Assembly: GCF_005047635.1 (NCBI RefSeq) | Contig: NZ_SUKC01000007.1 | Location: forward strand, 100,856 to 164,855 | DNA length: 64,000 nucleotides | Source of the DNA: Arthrobacter sp. CAU 1506 | Lineage (GTDB): Bacteria; Actinomycetota; Actinomycetes; Actinomycetales; Micrococcaceae | Direction: 5' to 3' | Shown: piece by piece, positions 36,045-44,032 of the stretch | How positions within the stretch are numbered: the stretch's first letter is position 1 | Layout of the letters: each line of letters starts with the position of its first letter | Made by a program: the position numbers and the translations under genes | Notes under the pieces: generated by a model | Seen by the model: the letters and a program-made list of their open reading frames with translations, nothing else | The model's database searches: none | Told to the model about the DNA's origin: nothing

Positions 36045-36911
36045 CTATCCGTGGGCTTGTTCGAGCAGTTCCCGACGCCAAACTTCGGTCTGGGCGAGAT
36101 CGTTGAAAGTGAAAATGTGAAAGCCCTTGATCGCCGCATTGCTCGCCGGCAGTCCTTGGACCAGGCCTTTGATGAGTTGTGTGGGCTTGTAGCCGGAAGG
36201 GCTGAAAAAGCGCCAGAACATGTTTTGCTGCTTCTTCAGGAAGTTGGCTGACTGCCCCAATCCGAGCCCGGCCGACACCCGCAGCAGCTTTTGCCGGCTG
36301 ACCGGCCCCGGCATCCCTGCATAGATCGGCAGCGCGACGCCTTCGCGCTTGATCTGGGCACCCCATTCCAGGAAGGTCTGAGGATCAAAGCAGATCTGGG
36401 TCAGGATGCGCGTGGCATACGGTGCTTTGTCGCGCAGCGCCTGCCGGATGGCCTCGTCCGGAAAGGAAGCGTGCCCTTCCGGGTATCCACCGATGCCCAC
36501 ATCCGTGAAGTGATGTCCCCTGTCGGTGAGGGCTGCGAGCAGGCTGCGGGCATCACGGAATTCTCCCGCTGCCTCCTCGGCATCTCCGGCGATGATGAAG
36601 ATCCGGTCGATCTCGGCCGCCTCCAGCCGGCTCACCAAAGCATCGAGTTCTTCGACGTCCCGGACCAACCGTGCGGGTACGTGCGGGGCAACTGAGTATC
36701 CCCGGCCCCGCAGAAAGACAGCAGCGTCCAAGGTCGGTTCCAGGCCTTTTCCGCCCGTGGCTGTGATTGTCAGCGGGACGCTGGTGGGCACTTCAGCCAG
36801 AACCTTGTCCTTCGCGGACTTGAACGGCATGATCTCGTAGCCAATGTTGTCCAGCAGCGTGGCAAGGGTCTGCCGATCCTCGTCCGTAGCTGCCAACAGA
36901 CGTGAAGCCAT
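36045..36911 (-). CDS. metF: Methylenetetrahydrofolate reductase
   Basis: A 288-residue MetF-family FAD enzyme with GYSVAPHVPARLVRD, GDAEEAAGEF, TDVGIGGYPEGH and the late KGFHIFTFND segment. Here it probably runs in the oxidative direction, turning the 5-methyl-tetrahydrofolate made by LigM into methylene-tetrahydrofolate. The ATG at 36911 follows AAGGAGG. It is first of the three-gene operon metF-purU-ligM, with a strong terminator upstream that isolates it from the ABC transporter operon. It is a diverged, pathway-type MetF rather than the housekeeping enzyme, judging by context. Confidence 0.88.
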   Translation of the reverse strand: MASRLLAATDEDRQTLATLLDNIGYEIMPFKSAKDKVLAEVPTSVPLTITATGGKGLEPTLDAAVFLRGRGYSVAPHVPARLVRDVEELDALVSRLEAAEIDRIFIIAGDAEEAAGEFRDARSLLAALTDRGHHFTDVGIGGYPEGHASFPDEAIRQALRDKAPYATRILTQICFDPQTFLEWGAQIKREGVALPIYAGMPGPVSRQKLLRVSAGLGLGQSANFLKKQQNMFWRFFSPSGYKPTQLIKGLVQGLPASNAAIKGFHIFTFNDLAQTEVWRRELLEQAHG

Positions 36912-36944
36912 GGGTCCTCCTTGATATGGGCCGAGCGACAGCAA

Positions 36945-36958
36945 GTGACTCGACTCAC
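36945..36958. promoter_or_regulatory. Near-palindrome upstream of metF
   Basis: GTGACTCGACTCAC (36945-36958) reads as GTGA-c-TCGA-c-TCAC, a palindrome with two mismatches, about 35 bases before the metF start. It is a candidate operator for the O-demethylation operon. Confidence 0.35.
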
Positions 36959-37079
36959 ATGACTTTATGCCGGTCGCTGCAGCCACTCGTAAGGTAATCG
37001 TCCACACTTCTACCGAGACGTTTGTCGCGGTATTGGCGGACCACGCTGAGACGCCAAGGACAGAGTGGGCTAGAACCCG

Positions 37080-37122
37080 AAGGCCAGCCAACCCGGCAGC
37101 GATTGCCGGGTTGGCTGGCCTT
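37080..37122. terminator. Perfect 19-base terminator between ABC and metF operons
   Basis: AAGGCCAGCCAACCCGGCA (37080-37098) pairs without mismatch with 37104-37122 around the loop GCGAT. The stem ends in T-rich sequence in either direction. It closes the leftward NitT/TauT-type ABC operon and insulates metF. Confidence 0.92.
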
Positions 37123-37149
37123 TCCGCAGGTGGGCCCTACGACGAACTT

Positions 37150-37938
37150 CTAGACCTTCTGTCCGCCGGCCGCCCGCTGTGCTGGCCGCTGCCACGGGAG
37201 CACGATCGGCGTGACAAGCCGGAAGGCGAGGTTGATCAGCAGTCCGAGCACCCCTGCGAGCACGATTCCGGCATAGACCTCTTCGACTGCGAATTGTTGT
37301 CCTGCCCGGCGGATCATCGCACCCAAGCCATATTCAGCTCCAACGAACTCTGCGGCGACCAGAGTGATGAGGCAGGTAGCCATGCCCAGACGCAAGCCAT
37401 TTAGCAGTCCTGGGGCGATGGCAGGAAACAGTAGCCGGGTGAAGAACCGCGTCCCCGTTGCGCCGAAGTTGCGACCTGCCTCGATGAGGTCCGACGGGAC
37501 ATCGCGGACACTACCCCGCGTACTGATGATGATCTGGAAAAAACCGGTTGCGAAGGCGGTGATGACGTACGCGCCTTCGCCGCGGCCGAAGATAATAATG
37601 AACAACGGGAGAAGCGCGATCTTCGGCAGCGGATACAGGGTGTCGGTGATCGGCCGGATGAGCAGTTCAACGGTTCTCCACCGCCCCGATGCCACGCCGA
37701 TCGCCACCCCGAGGACCGCCGCGAGCGCGAAAGCCATCATCAGCCGCTGGAGGGTGAGCACAAGGTCGAGACCCAGCCGCCCGTTCACGAGTTGATCGAC
37801 CGCCGTGACGAGAATGTCACTGAGCACAGGGAAAAACCGAGGGTCAAGCAACCCAGCGCGGGTACTCGTCTCCCACACCGCGAGGAGCACGATTGGTATG
37901 GCCCAGGCCTGGGCGCCCCGGTACACGGACGGGCTCAT
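37150..37938 (-). CDS. NitT/TauT-type ABC transporter permease
   Basis: A 262-residue SsuC/TauC-type permease with about six helices and the BPD_transp_1 EAA-type segment (EAGRNFGATGTRFFTRLLFPAIAPG). The ATG at 37938 overlaps the preceding permease stop (ATGA), which decides the start over an in-frame GTG upstream. It forms the membrane part of an importer with its neighbour. Members of this family carry sulfonates, nitrate, taurine, pyrimidines or aromatic acids. Confidence 0.88.
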   Translation of the reverse strand: MSPSVYRGAQAWAIPIVLLAVWETSTRAGLLDPRFFPVLSDILVTAVDQLVNGRLGLDLVLTLQRLMMAFALAAVLGVAIGVASGRWRTVELLIRPITDTLYPLPKIALLPLFIIIFGRGEGAYVITAFATGFFQIIISTRGSVRDVPSDLIEAGRNFGATGTRFFTRLLFPAIAPGLLNGLRLGMATCLITLVAAEFVGAEYGLGAMIRRAGQQFAVEEVYAGIVLAGVLGLLINLAFRLVTPIVLPWQRPAQRAAGGQKV

Positions 37939-38714
37939 GTTTGAGCCCCCTGAACGTCTCGACGCCACGGCAGCATCCGGTCGGCAACGGCATCAAATCC
38001 GACCGAACTCAGCAGGCCGAGCACCGCGATGATCAGCAGTGCGACGTACATGTCGGTCACCCGCAGGATCTGCCAGTTCGACCAGAGGAACTGCCCCAGC
38101 CCATTCGAGGCGCCGACCATTTCGATGGCGATGACCGCAATCAAAGTGAAACCGAGGGAGACTCGGATGCCGGTGACAATCGACGGCAATGCTCCGGGGA
38201 CAAGGATGCCGAAAAAGCGCCGAGCGCCGTCGGCTCCGTAATTGTCCGCCACCTCAAGCAGGGTGCGGTCGATGCTGCGCACGCCCGCGACGGTGTACAG
38301 GACCATCACGATCAGTGGCGTGACCAGCGCGGTGAGTATGATCGCCATTTCGGTTCGCCCCAACAGGAACGTTAAGAAGGGGAAGAACAAGACACCGGGA
38401 ATCGGATAAAGGAACGCCAATACTGTATTGGTGCCGCGCTCCATCCACTGGGACGCCGTGATAGCAATCCCGAGCGCAACCCCGATGAGCACGGCGAAGA
38501 AGATCGTCGCGAGCACCCGTAACAAGGTGGCGATGATATCGCCACCCATTCCCGATCCGGCGTCGAAAATGATCCCAGCCCGGATGAGTATCTCAGTTGG
38601 CGGGGGAAAGAATGTAGGGCGGATGACGTCGGCTCGGCTGAGAAGCTCCCACGTCAGAAGAATGAACACGGGACCGACAAACAGCGGCCATTTTTCACCC
38701 AAGGCGCGCCGCAT
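37935..38714 (-). CDS. NitT/TauT-type ABC transporter permease
   Basis: A 259-residue second permease, similar in topology to the next gene, with the cytoplasmic EVADNYGADGARRFFGILVPGALPS segment that docks the ATPase. The ATG overlaps the ATPase stop by one base (TGATG); a GTG one codon upstream is an alternative. Two different permease genes suggest a heterodimeric channel, less common in this family, where one permease usually forms a homodimer. Confidence 0.88.
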   Translation of the reverse strand: MRRALGEKWPLFVGPVFILLTWELLSRADVIRPTFFPPPTEILIRAGIIFDAGSGMGGDIIATLLRVLATIFFAVLIGVALGIAITASQWMERGTNTVLAFLYPIPGVLFFPFLTFLLGRTEMAIILTALVTPLIVMVLYTVAGVRSIDRTLLEVADNYGADGARRFFGILVPGALPSIVTGIRVSLGFTLIAVIAIEMVGASNGLGQFLWSNWQILRVTDMYVALLIIAVLGLLSSVGFDAVADRMLPWRRDVQGAQT

Positions 38715-39520
38715 CACCGATCGTCCACCGCCATCGCCAATTGAACTTCATCCCGAAGATGGTTCCAAATATCCTGCGACAGCGCCGCAAACTCCGACGT
38801 CCCGCGCAGCTCTGGGCTGCGATCGGGGCCGAAATCCAGTTGTACGATGTCGCGAATACGGCCGGGCCGGGCTGACATCAGCACAATGCGGTCAGAGAGG
38901 AATACCGCCTCGTCGATCGCGTGCGTGATGTATAAGACAGTCGGCTTCGTCTGCTGCCGCAACTCCAGAATCTGTTCCTGCAGCAGGGTCCGGGTTTGGG
39001 CGTCGAGCGCACCAAGCGGCTCGTCCATGAGCAAGACCTCGGCGTCCTGGGCCAGGGCCCTGGCGATGCCAACCCGCTGCTTCATTCCCCCAGAGAGCTG
39101 ATGAGGAAAGAAATCGCCGAAGCGTGCCAGTCCGAGCCTGGCTAGCTGCTCGTCGGCAATCTCTGCGGCCTCTTTCTTGGGCATGTTTCGGTTGCGCGGG
39201 CCGAACATGACGTTCTCGCGCACCGACAGCCAAGGAAAGAGGGCGTGCTCTTGGAAAACCATCGCCGTCTTCGGACGGTCTGGCTTGGAGCTTTCGATTT
39301 CGACAGTCCCCGATGAGGGTTCGTAAAGCCCGGCCACCAGTCGCAGCAGGGTCGACTTTCCGCAGCCGGACGGTCCAACGATTGAGACGAACTCGGATTC
39401 GGCGACCTCCAGGGACACGCCCTCCAGCGCGGTCACGTTCTCTTGCCCTGGGAACTTTTTGGCGACGTCGTTTAGGCGGACTTTGGCCTTGGCCTGCACG
39501 CTCATATCCTCTCGCGTCAT
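38714..39520 (-). CDS. NitT/TauT-type ABC transporter ATP-binding protein
   Basis: A 268-residue ATPase with Walker A GPSGCGKST, Q-loop VFQEHALFPW, signature LSGGMKQRVGIARAL, Walker B LLMDEPLGALD and switch His in ITHAIDEA. The ATG at 39520 overlaps the binding-protein stop (ATGA), and a second ATG 15 bases downstream has a ribosome site too close to it. It energises the two permeases encoded downstream. Confidence 0.92.
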   Translation of the reverse strand: MTREDMSVQAKAKVRLNDVAKKFPGQENVTALEGVSLEVAESEFVSIVGPSGCGKSTLLRLVAGLYEPSSGTVEIESSKPDRPKTAMVFQEHALFPWLSVRENVMFGPRNRNMPKKEAAEIADEQLARLGLARFGDFFPHQLSGGMKQRVGIARALAQDAEVLLMDEPLGALDAQTRTLLQEQILELRQQTKPTVLYITHAIDEAVFLSDRIVLMSARPGRIRDIVQLDFGPDRSPELRGTSEFAALSQDIWNHLRDEVQLAMAVDDR

Positions 39521-40563
39521 TTCTTGAGGGCCGCGTCGCGCCACGTGAAGTCCCAGATCTCTTCTTCGGGGATGATCTGGTCGTAATTCAGCGAGCCCTG
39601 TTTCATAAAGAACTCCTGGTAGCGAAGCAGCACGTCCAAATCGACGCTCAGGTCGGCAAGGATATGGTGCTGCCGCGAAGCCGCGACGATCTTCGGGTCC
39701 GCTCCGGTGTACTCCTCCACCAGCGCGAGCATTTCCTCGCTATCCCAGCCGTTCTCCGCAAGGTCTTCAGCCGCCATAGCGTAAGCGCGCATGAAGTCTT
39801 CCGCGAGTTGCTGGTTCTGCTCGGCCCAATCCGTGTTGTATATGATGCCCGTGAATGGCATCGGCGGCTCGTCCGTCGGTGTCTCCCACGGCCGGTAGGC
39901 GGATCCGTTCTGCTCCGCCTGCGTGGGGAACGGCTCCGACAGAATGCCGCCGGCGATCCCGCCGTTGGCGAGTGCGGGCACCTGATCGGGGAACGGAATG
40001 TGCTCGAGCGCGACCTCATCCATGGACAGTCCGCCACGTTCAAGGGCGAATCCCAGCAGCGCCTCGGTCACGACGCCCGGTGCGTTCGCTGCGAAAGTTT
40101 CTCCCTCGAGTTGCGACATATCCTCTGCCAGCTTGGCAGCCTCCTCCGAAGATCCCGCGAGCTTCGAGGAGATGATGAAGTAATCCTCAATGTAGCCAGA
40201 GTGCATCGGCGCCACGTACCGCACCGGCAGGCCCTCATCGAACGCGTTGTAGGCGGCGGAGCCGATGCCGGCGAATCCAGCGTCGTACTGAGCGGTGGCC
40301 ACGCCGGTGATCGACTCGTTACCGCTGGTGACCTCGACGAGTTCCACGTTGATGCCGACCTCGTCGGCATATTTCTCCGCGGCAACGAAAATCGGCAGGG
40401 AAGACCCGGTCGCCAGATAGGCGACGCGGATCGTGCCTCCATCGTCTTCGCTACCTGAGGCGGCACCTTCAGGGTCGGCCGCACACCCGGTTAGGGCCAG
40501 GGCGGCGGCAGCTCCGGCAGCGACGAGGAGCCGCCGGGAACGGGTTGTCATTGCATGGATCAT
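39517..40563 (-). CDS. NitT/TauT-type substrate-binding lipoprotein
   Basis: A 348-residue lipoprotein: basic N-terminus (TTRSRR), hydrophobic core and lipobox LTGC (Cys27), then an acidic linker. The mature part has the SsuA/NMT1-like type II binding-protein fold (VAYLATGSSLPIFVAAEKY, then a Gly-rich FAGIGSAAYNAF loop). The ATG at 40563 follows GGGAG. It lies 57 bases after the ThDP enzyme gene and before its own ATPase and permeases, so that enzyme's substrate or its precursor is a likely ligand. Confidence 0.88.
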   Translation of the reverse strand: MIHAMTTRSRRLLVAAGAAAALALTGCAADPEGAASGSEDDGGTIRVAYLATGSSLPIFVAAEKYADEVGINVELVEVTSGNESITGVATAQYDAGFAGIGSAAYNAFDEGLPVRYVAPMHSGYIEDYFIISSKLAGSSEEAAKLAEDMSQLEGETFAANAPGVVTEALLGFALERGGLSMDEVALEHIPFPDQVPALANGGIAGGILSEPFPTQAEQNGSAYRPWETPTDEPPMPFTGIIYNTDWAEQNQQLAEDFMRAYAMAAEDLAENGWDSEEMLALVEEYTGADPKIVAASRQHHILADLSVDLDVLLRYQEFFMKQGSLNYDQIIPEEEIWDFTWRDAALKK

Positions 40564-40620
40564 GATGAAACTCCCTTGTTTCGTGCGTGTCCGAGGTTTC
40601 GGTGGGTCCGAGCTGTACTT

Positions 40621-42273
40621 TTAGTGGCCTTCTTCCCTGGCCATGAGCCAGGAGGGACGGCCGGTGATCTTGGCATCAATGACCAAGGGGCGATTCCGGT
40701 CGGACTCGAGCCAGGCGGTTACCCCGCCAAGGTCGTCGAGTGACCGCACGGTGATCGCGTCGCAGCCGTAGCCTCGGGCAATCGCCGCGATGTCCGCGTC
40801 CGGAAAGCGAACGATTTCCTGTTCCTTGGCCGTCGACTCAGGGAACAGGTGAATCTCTGCGCCGTAGGCGCTGTCGTTGTAGACGATGATCAACATGCCG
40901 AGCTGCAGTCGGACGGCCGTCTCCAACTCCACGGCGCCCATCAGCAGCGAGCCATCCCCGGTGCCGAGCACCGCCATCCGGTCGGGGCGCGCAACCGCTG
41001 CGCCGATGACGCTGCCGAGTCCCAGGCCGATGGACTGGAACGATAGAGGGAGCACATACCCCTCGTCGTCAGGAACTCGCAGGTGGGCGCCCGGGTAGGC
41101 GTTGACGTTGCCGCCGTCGACAACAACCACACGTTCGTCGGGCAGCAACGCGTCGAGGGCGTTGGTGAGGGCTGCCGGATCGACGAAGCCCGGCTCGTCA
41201 ACCGGATCGACGGTCTGGTCCGACCAGTACCGTGCACGGCGGACCCGCTCGGCAACCTCCGGCGTCCGGTATCCCGCGCTGGCTGTCCCCGTCGCGGCCA
41301 GCGCCTTGGAGGTCGCCAGGGCAACAGCGGCCGCATCGCCAACGATGCCGAGGTCTACCAGCCGGTGCTTGCCGATCGCCTCGGCCCGGTCGTCAACCTG
41401 GACGAGAGTTGTTTGGTCAATGAGCGAGCCGCCGCGCGTTGTCCAGTTGTTCAGGGCCACGCCGAATCCGACGACGAGGTCGGCATCGCGCACCAGCTCC
41501 GCGGCAGGCTCGGTCGCGAAACCGCCCATGATGTCCAGCGCCCACTCGTCGCCTTCGAAGATGCCGCGGCCACCTCCGGATGCGATGAGCAGGGCTCCCG
41601 CCGCGGCTGCCAGCTCGCGCAGCGCCCCTTTGGCGCCCCGCGAGCCCCGACCTCCGATGATGACCGGTCGTTCCGCCTTCGCAAAAAGGCTGGCGAGCTC
41701 CACGGCATCTGTCGCCGAAACCATCGGCGTCGGCACTCGAAGATTGGAGACGAGGCTCGCTCCCTGGTACTGAATCTCGCCCTCTTGGATGTCCACGGGC
41801 ATGGAAAGGACAACCGTGGTTCGCTCGATTTGTGCGACGCGGAAGGCTCGTGCTGCATCGGAAAGGGCCGTCTCAACAGAATGGATGCGCATCGGCGTCG
41901 CGCCGAGTGCCCTGACAGCCGAGTCCTGGTCGATGTGGAAATTCGACGTTACGTCGCCGACCGCACTATCTGCGGCAAGGACCAGCAGGGGCGTGTGGCA
42001 TTTCGCGGCCTCGGTCACCCCCGTGAGTGCGTTCGTGAGACCACAGCCTTGGTGGAGGCTCAGCGCACTTACTTCCCCGGTGAGCCGGGAATAGGCATCT
42101 GCCATGGACGCCGCGCCGGCCTCGTGGCGGGCTGCCACGAACTGGGCGCCGGCAGCCACGAGCGCGTTGGTGACGCGGAAATTTCCGCTGCCAACCACTC
42201 CGAACACCTGCGACACGCCCAAGTCGGCGAACATGTGGCCGAGAGCGTCGGAAACCCTCATCTTCTGCGTCAT
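40621..42273 (-). CDS. Thiamine-diphosphate-dependent enzyme (decarboxylase/acetolactate-synthase family)
   Basis: A 550-residue three-domain ThDP enzyme. The proton-relay Glu51 lies in ARHEAGAASMADAY, and the cofactor motif GTGDGSLLMGAVELE leads to the NDSAYG magnesium ligand in the C-terminal domain. The middle domain shows the usual fold, but I cannot tell whether it binds FAD or ADP. Relatives include benzoylformate, phenylpyruvate and oxalyl-CoA decarboxylases and acetolactate synthase. Two starts, 42273 and 42282, are possible; the former has AGGA about 10 bases upstream. Co-transcription with an importer and divergence from a LysR gene suggest a catabolic decarboxylase of an imported 2-oxo acid. 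Confidence 0.82.
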   Translation of the reverse strand: MTQKMRVSDALGHMFADLGVSQVFGVVGSGNFRVTNALVAAGAQFVAARHEAGAASMADAYSRLTGEVSALSLHQGCGLTNALTGVTEAAKCHTPLLVLAADSAVGDVTSNFHIDQDSAVRALGATPMRIHSVETALSDAARAFRVAQIERTTVVLSMPVDIQEGEIQYQGASLVSNLRVPTPMVSATDAVELASLFAKAERPVIIGGRGSRGAKGALRELAAAAGALLIASGGGRGIFEGDEWALDIMGGFATEPAAELVRDADLVVGFGVALNNWTTRGGSLIDQTTLVQVDDRAEAIGKHRLVDLGIVGDAAAVALATSKALAATGTASAGYRTPEVAERVRRARYWSDQTVDPVDEPGFVDPAALTNALDALLPDERVVVVDGGNVNAYPGAHLRVPDDEGYVLPLSFQSIGLGLGSVIGAAVARPDRMAVLGTGDGSLLMGAVELETAVRLQLGMLIIVYNDSAYGAEIHLFPESTAKEQEIVRFPDADIAAIARGYGCDAITVRSLDDLGGVTAWLESDRNRPLVIDAKITGRPSWLMAREEGH

Positions 42274-42343
42274 TGCACCCATCCTGTTTCTAGGTCTTCG
42301 TCGACCTCCTATCACCGTAGGTATTGCGCTGATGTGCGTCTAC

Positions 42344-42382
42344 TGAATATTCATCATTCTCGACATGACCATAGTGAATAAT
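42344..42382. promoter_or_regulatory. AT-rich LysR-type operator region
   Basis: The perfect palindrome TGAATATTCA (42344-42353) and a half-site TGAATAAT (42375-42382) lie in the gap between the divergent ThDP enzyme and LysR genes, overlapping the LysR leader. LysR proteins bind such a recognition site plus an activation site. Confidence 0.6.
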
Positions 42383-42388
42383 GAGGCC

Positions 42389-43291
42389 ATGTTGCTCAAC
42401 CTTGACCTGAACCTCTTGCGTACCTTCGTCGTCGTATACCGCGCGAAAAACCTCACCGCGGCGGCGGAGACGTTGCGGGTATCGCAGCCCGGGGTCAGCC
42501 ATGCCCTGAGGCGTCTGCGGACGCATTTCGACGATCCGCTCTTCATCCGCACGGGTACGGGCGTGCGTCCCACCCGCCTGGCCGCCGACCTCTACGCGGA
42601 AATCAGCGGTCCCCTGTCGCACATCGTCGCAAGCATGGAGGACCGAACCCGCTTCGATCCGGCCACCTCGCACCGCCGCTTTCGGATCGCGCTCACCGAC
42701 CTCGGCGAGGCCGGCCTGCTCCCCCGCATCCTGCTGGCTACGGGGAGTGTGGGTCCGGGGATCGAGATCGAGGTGGTGCCGCTGGACATTGACACGGTCG
42801 CGCGGGACGTCGTGACGAGGGACATCGACGCCGCGATCACGAGTTCTGCCGTCCTGGGCCAGGTAAACCAGGAGGTTCTTTTCCGTGATCGCTACGCCTG
42901 CCTGGCGCCCGCCGACCTGGAGGACGACAACGGGCGGATCCGGGTCGAGGATCTACAAAGGCTGCCCGAGGCCCGAGTCGGCTCCTCTGCGGGTCACGGA
43001 GCAATCACCGAGGCAGTCACCACGCTCGGAGCGGGCGTCCTCTCCCGGGCCCCGCAGGTTGAAGTGCCCCGTTTCACATCGCTGCCTTGGATCGTCGCGC
43101 GGTGTGGGTACGTTGCCATCATTCCGATCGATGCCTTCGCTGCACTGACGGTCCCTGAGGGAGCGAAGCTGCTGGAACTTCCATTCCCCTCGCCAACAAC
43201 GGCTGTGTATCTCGTCTCGCACGCCGCCGCGGATGCCGACTCCGCGACTGCATGGTTCCTGGACACAGTGCGTTCGGCTCTCGCCGCGTGA
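42389..43291 (+). CDS. LysR-family regulator (NodD/LinR-like)
   Basis: A 300-residue LysR protein. Helix-turn-helix at about 5-62 (LDLNLLRTFVVVYRAKNLTA, RVSQPGVSHALRRLR), with FDDPLFIRTGTGVRPT characteristic of the NodD/LinR/PcaQ side of the family. An ATG at 42389 with a TGAGG ribosome site is preferred to the ATG 24 bases upstream. It is divergent from the ThDP/ABC operon and is its probable activator. Confidence 0.9.
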   Translation: MLLNLDLNLLRTFVVVYRAKNLTAAAETLRVSQPGVSHALRRLRTHFDDPLFIRTGTGVRPTRLAADLYAEISGPLSHIVASMEDRTRFDPATSHRRFRIALTDLGEAGLLPRILLATGSVGPGIEIEVVPLDIDTVARDVVTRDIDAAITSSAVLGQVNQEVLFRDRYACLAPADLEDDNGRIRVEDLQRLPEARVGSSAGHGAITEAVTTLGAGVLSRAPQVEVPRFTSLPWIVARCGYVAIIPIDAFAALTVPEGAKLLELPFPSPTTAVYLVSHAAADADSATAWFLDTVRSALAA

Positions 43292-43360
43292 GTCAGGTCA
43301 ACTCCACGAAGGGTAGGGCCCGTGCTTCGCACCGGGGACGCGTCTAGGTTGCCGGGATCT

Positions 43361-44032
43361 CTAGGTGGTGGGAGCGACCAATCCCGCATTAACGGCCATC
43401 AGGGCCGCCTGCGTGCGCGATGTCAGATTGAGTTTGCCCAGCATGTTGGAAACGTGTGTACGGGCCGTCCGCTCGCTGATGAACAATTCCTTGGCGATTT
43501 CGCGGTTGGATTTCCCAGTGGCCACTAGCCGCAGCACGGCCCGCTCCCGCTCGGTGAGGGAAGACATCCCGACGCTGGGCGCACTCATTTGCAGTGTGAA
43601 CTTCTTGGCCATGGACGTGTCGATGAATACCTCGTCGCGTGCGGCGGCCCGTATCGCCGCGGCTACATCCAGCGCCCCGGCGTCCTTCAGCAGGTAGCCG
43701 GATGCCCCCAACTGCATCATGGTGTTCATGCGCTCCATCTCACCGAAGCTGGTCAAAACCACCACTTTAACCCCGGGGTGCTTGCGCCGGATTTCCTGCA
43801 TCGCGGTCATCCCGTCCATTCGCGGCATCATCAGATCCAGAAGAACGACGTCGGGGAGGTTGCCATACGTGTCCAGCTCAGCCAGCTGCTCCAGAGCGTC
43901 CTGGCCGTCCACCGCCTGCCCAATCGCCTCAATGTCCTCGAGCACTTCAAGGTAGGCCGAGATGCCGCGTCGGGCCACCGCATGGTCATCAACGATCAAC
44001 ACTCTTAGCGTCTTCGGCGAGGATGTGCTCAT
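43361..44032 (-). CDS. NarL/LuxR-type response regulator
   Basis: A 223-residue two-domain regulator. The receiver domain has Asp15/Asp16 (LIVDDH), the phospho-acceptor Asp66 (LLDLMMP), Thr in VVLTSF and the switch Lys in LLKDAG. The C-terminal LuxR helix-turn-helix contains LTERERAVLRLVATGKSNREIA. The ATG at 44032 overlaps the sensor kinase stop (ATGA) and follows GGAAGG. It is partnered with the kinase encoded just upstream. Targets are unknown, but the ring-cleavage and transport operons flank it. Confidence 0.93.
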   Translation of the reverse strand: MSTSSPKTLRVLIVDDHAVARRGISAYLEVLEDIEAIGQAVDGQDALEQLAELDTYGNLPDVVLLDLMMPRMDGMTAMQEIRRKHPGVKVVVLTSFGEMERMNTMMQLGASGYLLKDAGALDVAAAIRAAARDEVFIDTSMAKKFTLQMSAPSVGMSSLTERERAVLRLVATGKSNREIAKELFISERTARTHVSNMLGKLNLTSRTQAALMAVNAGLVAPTT

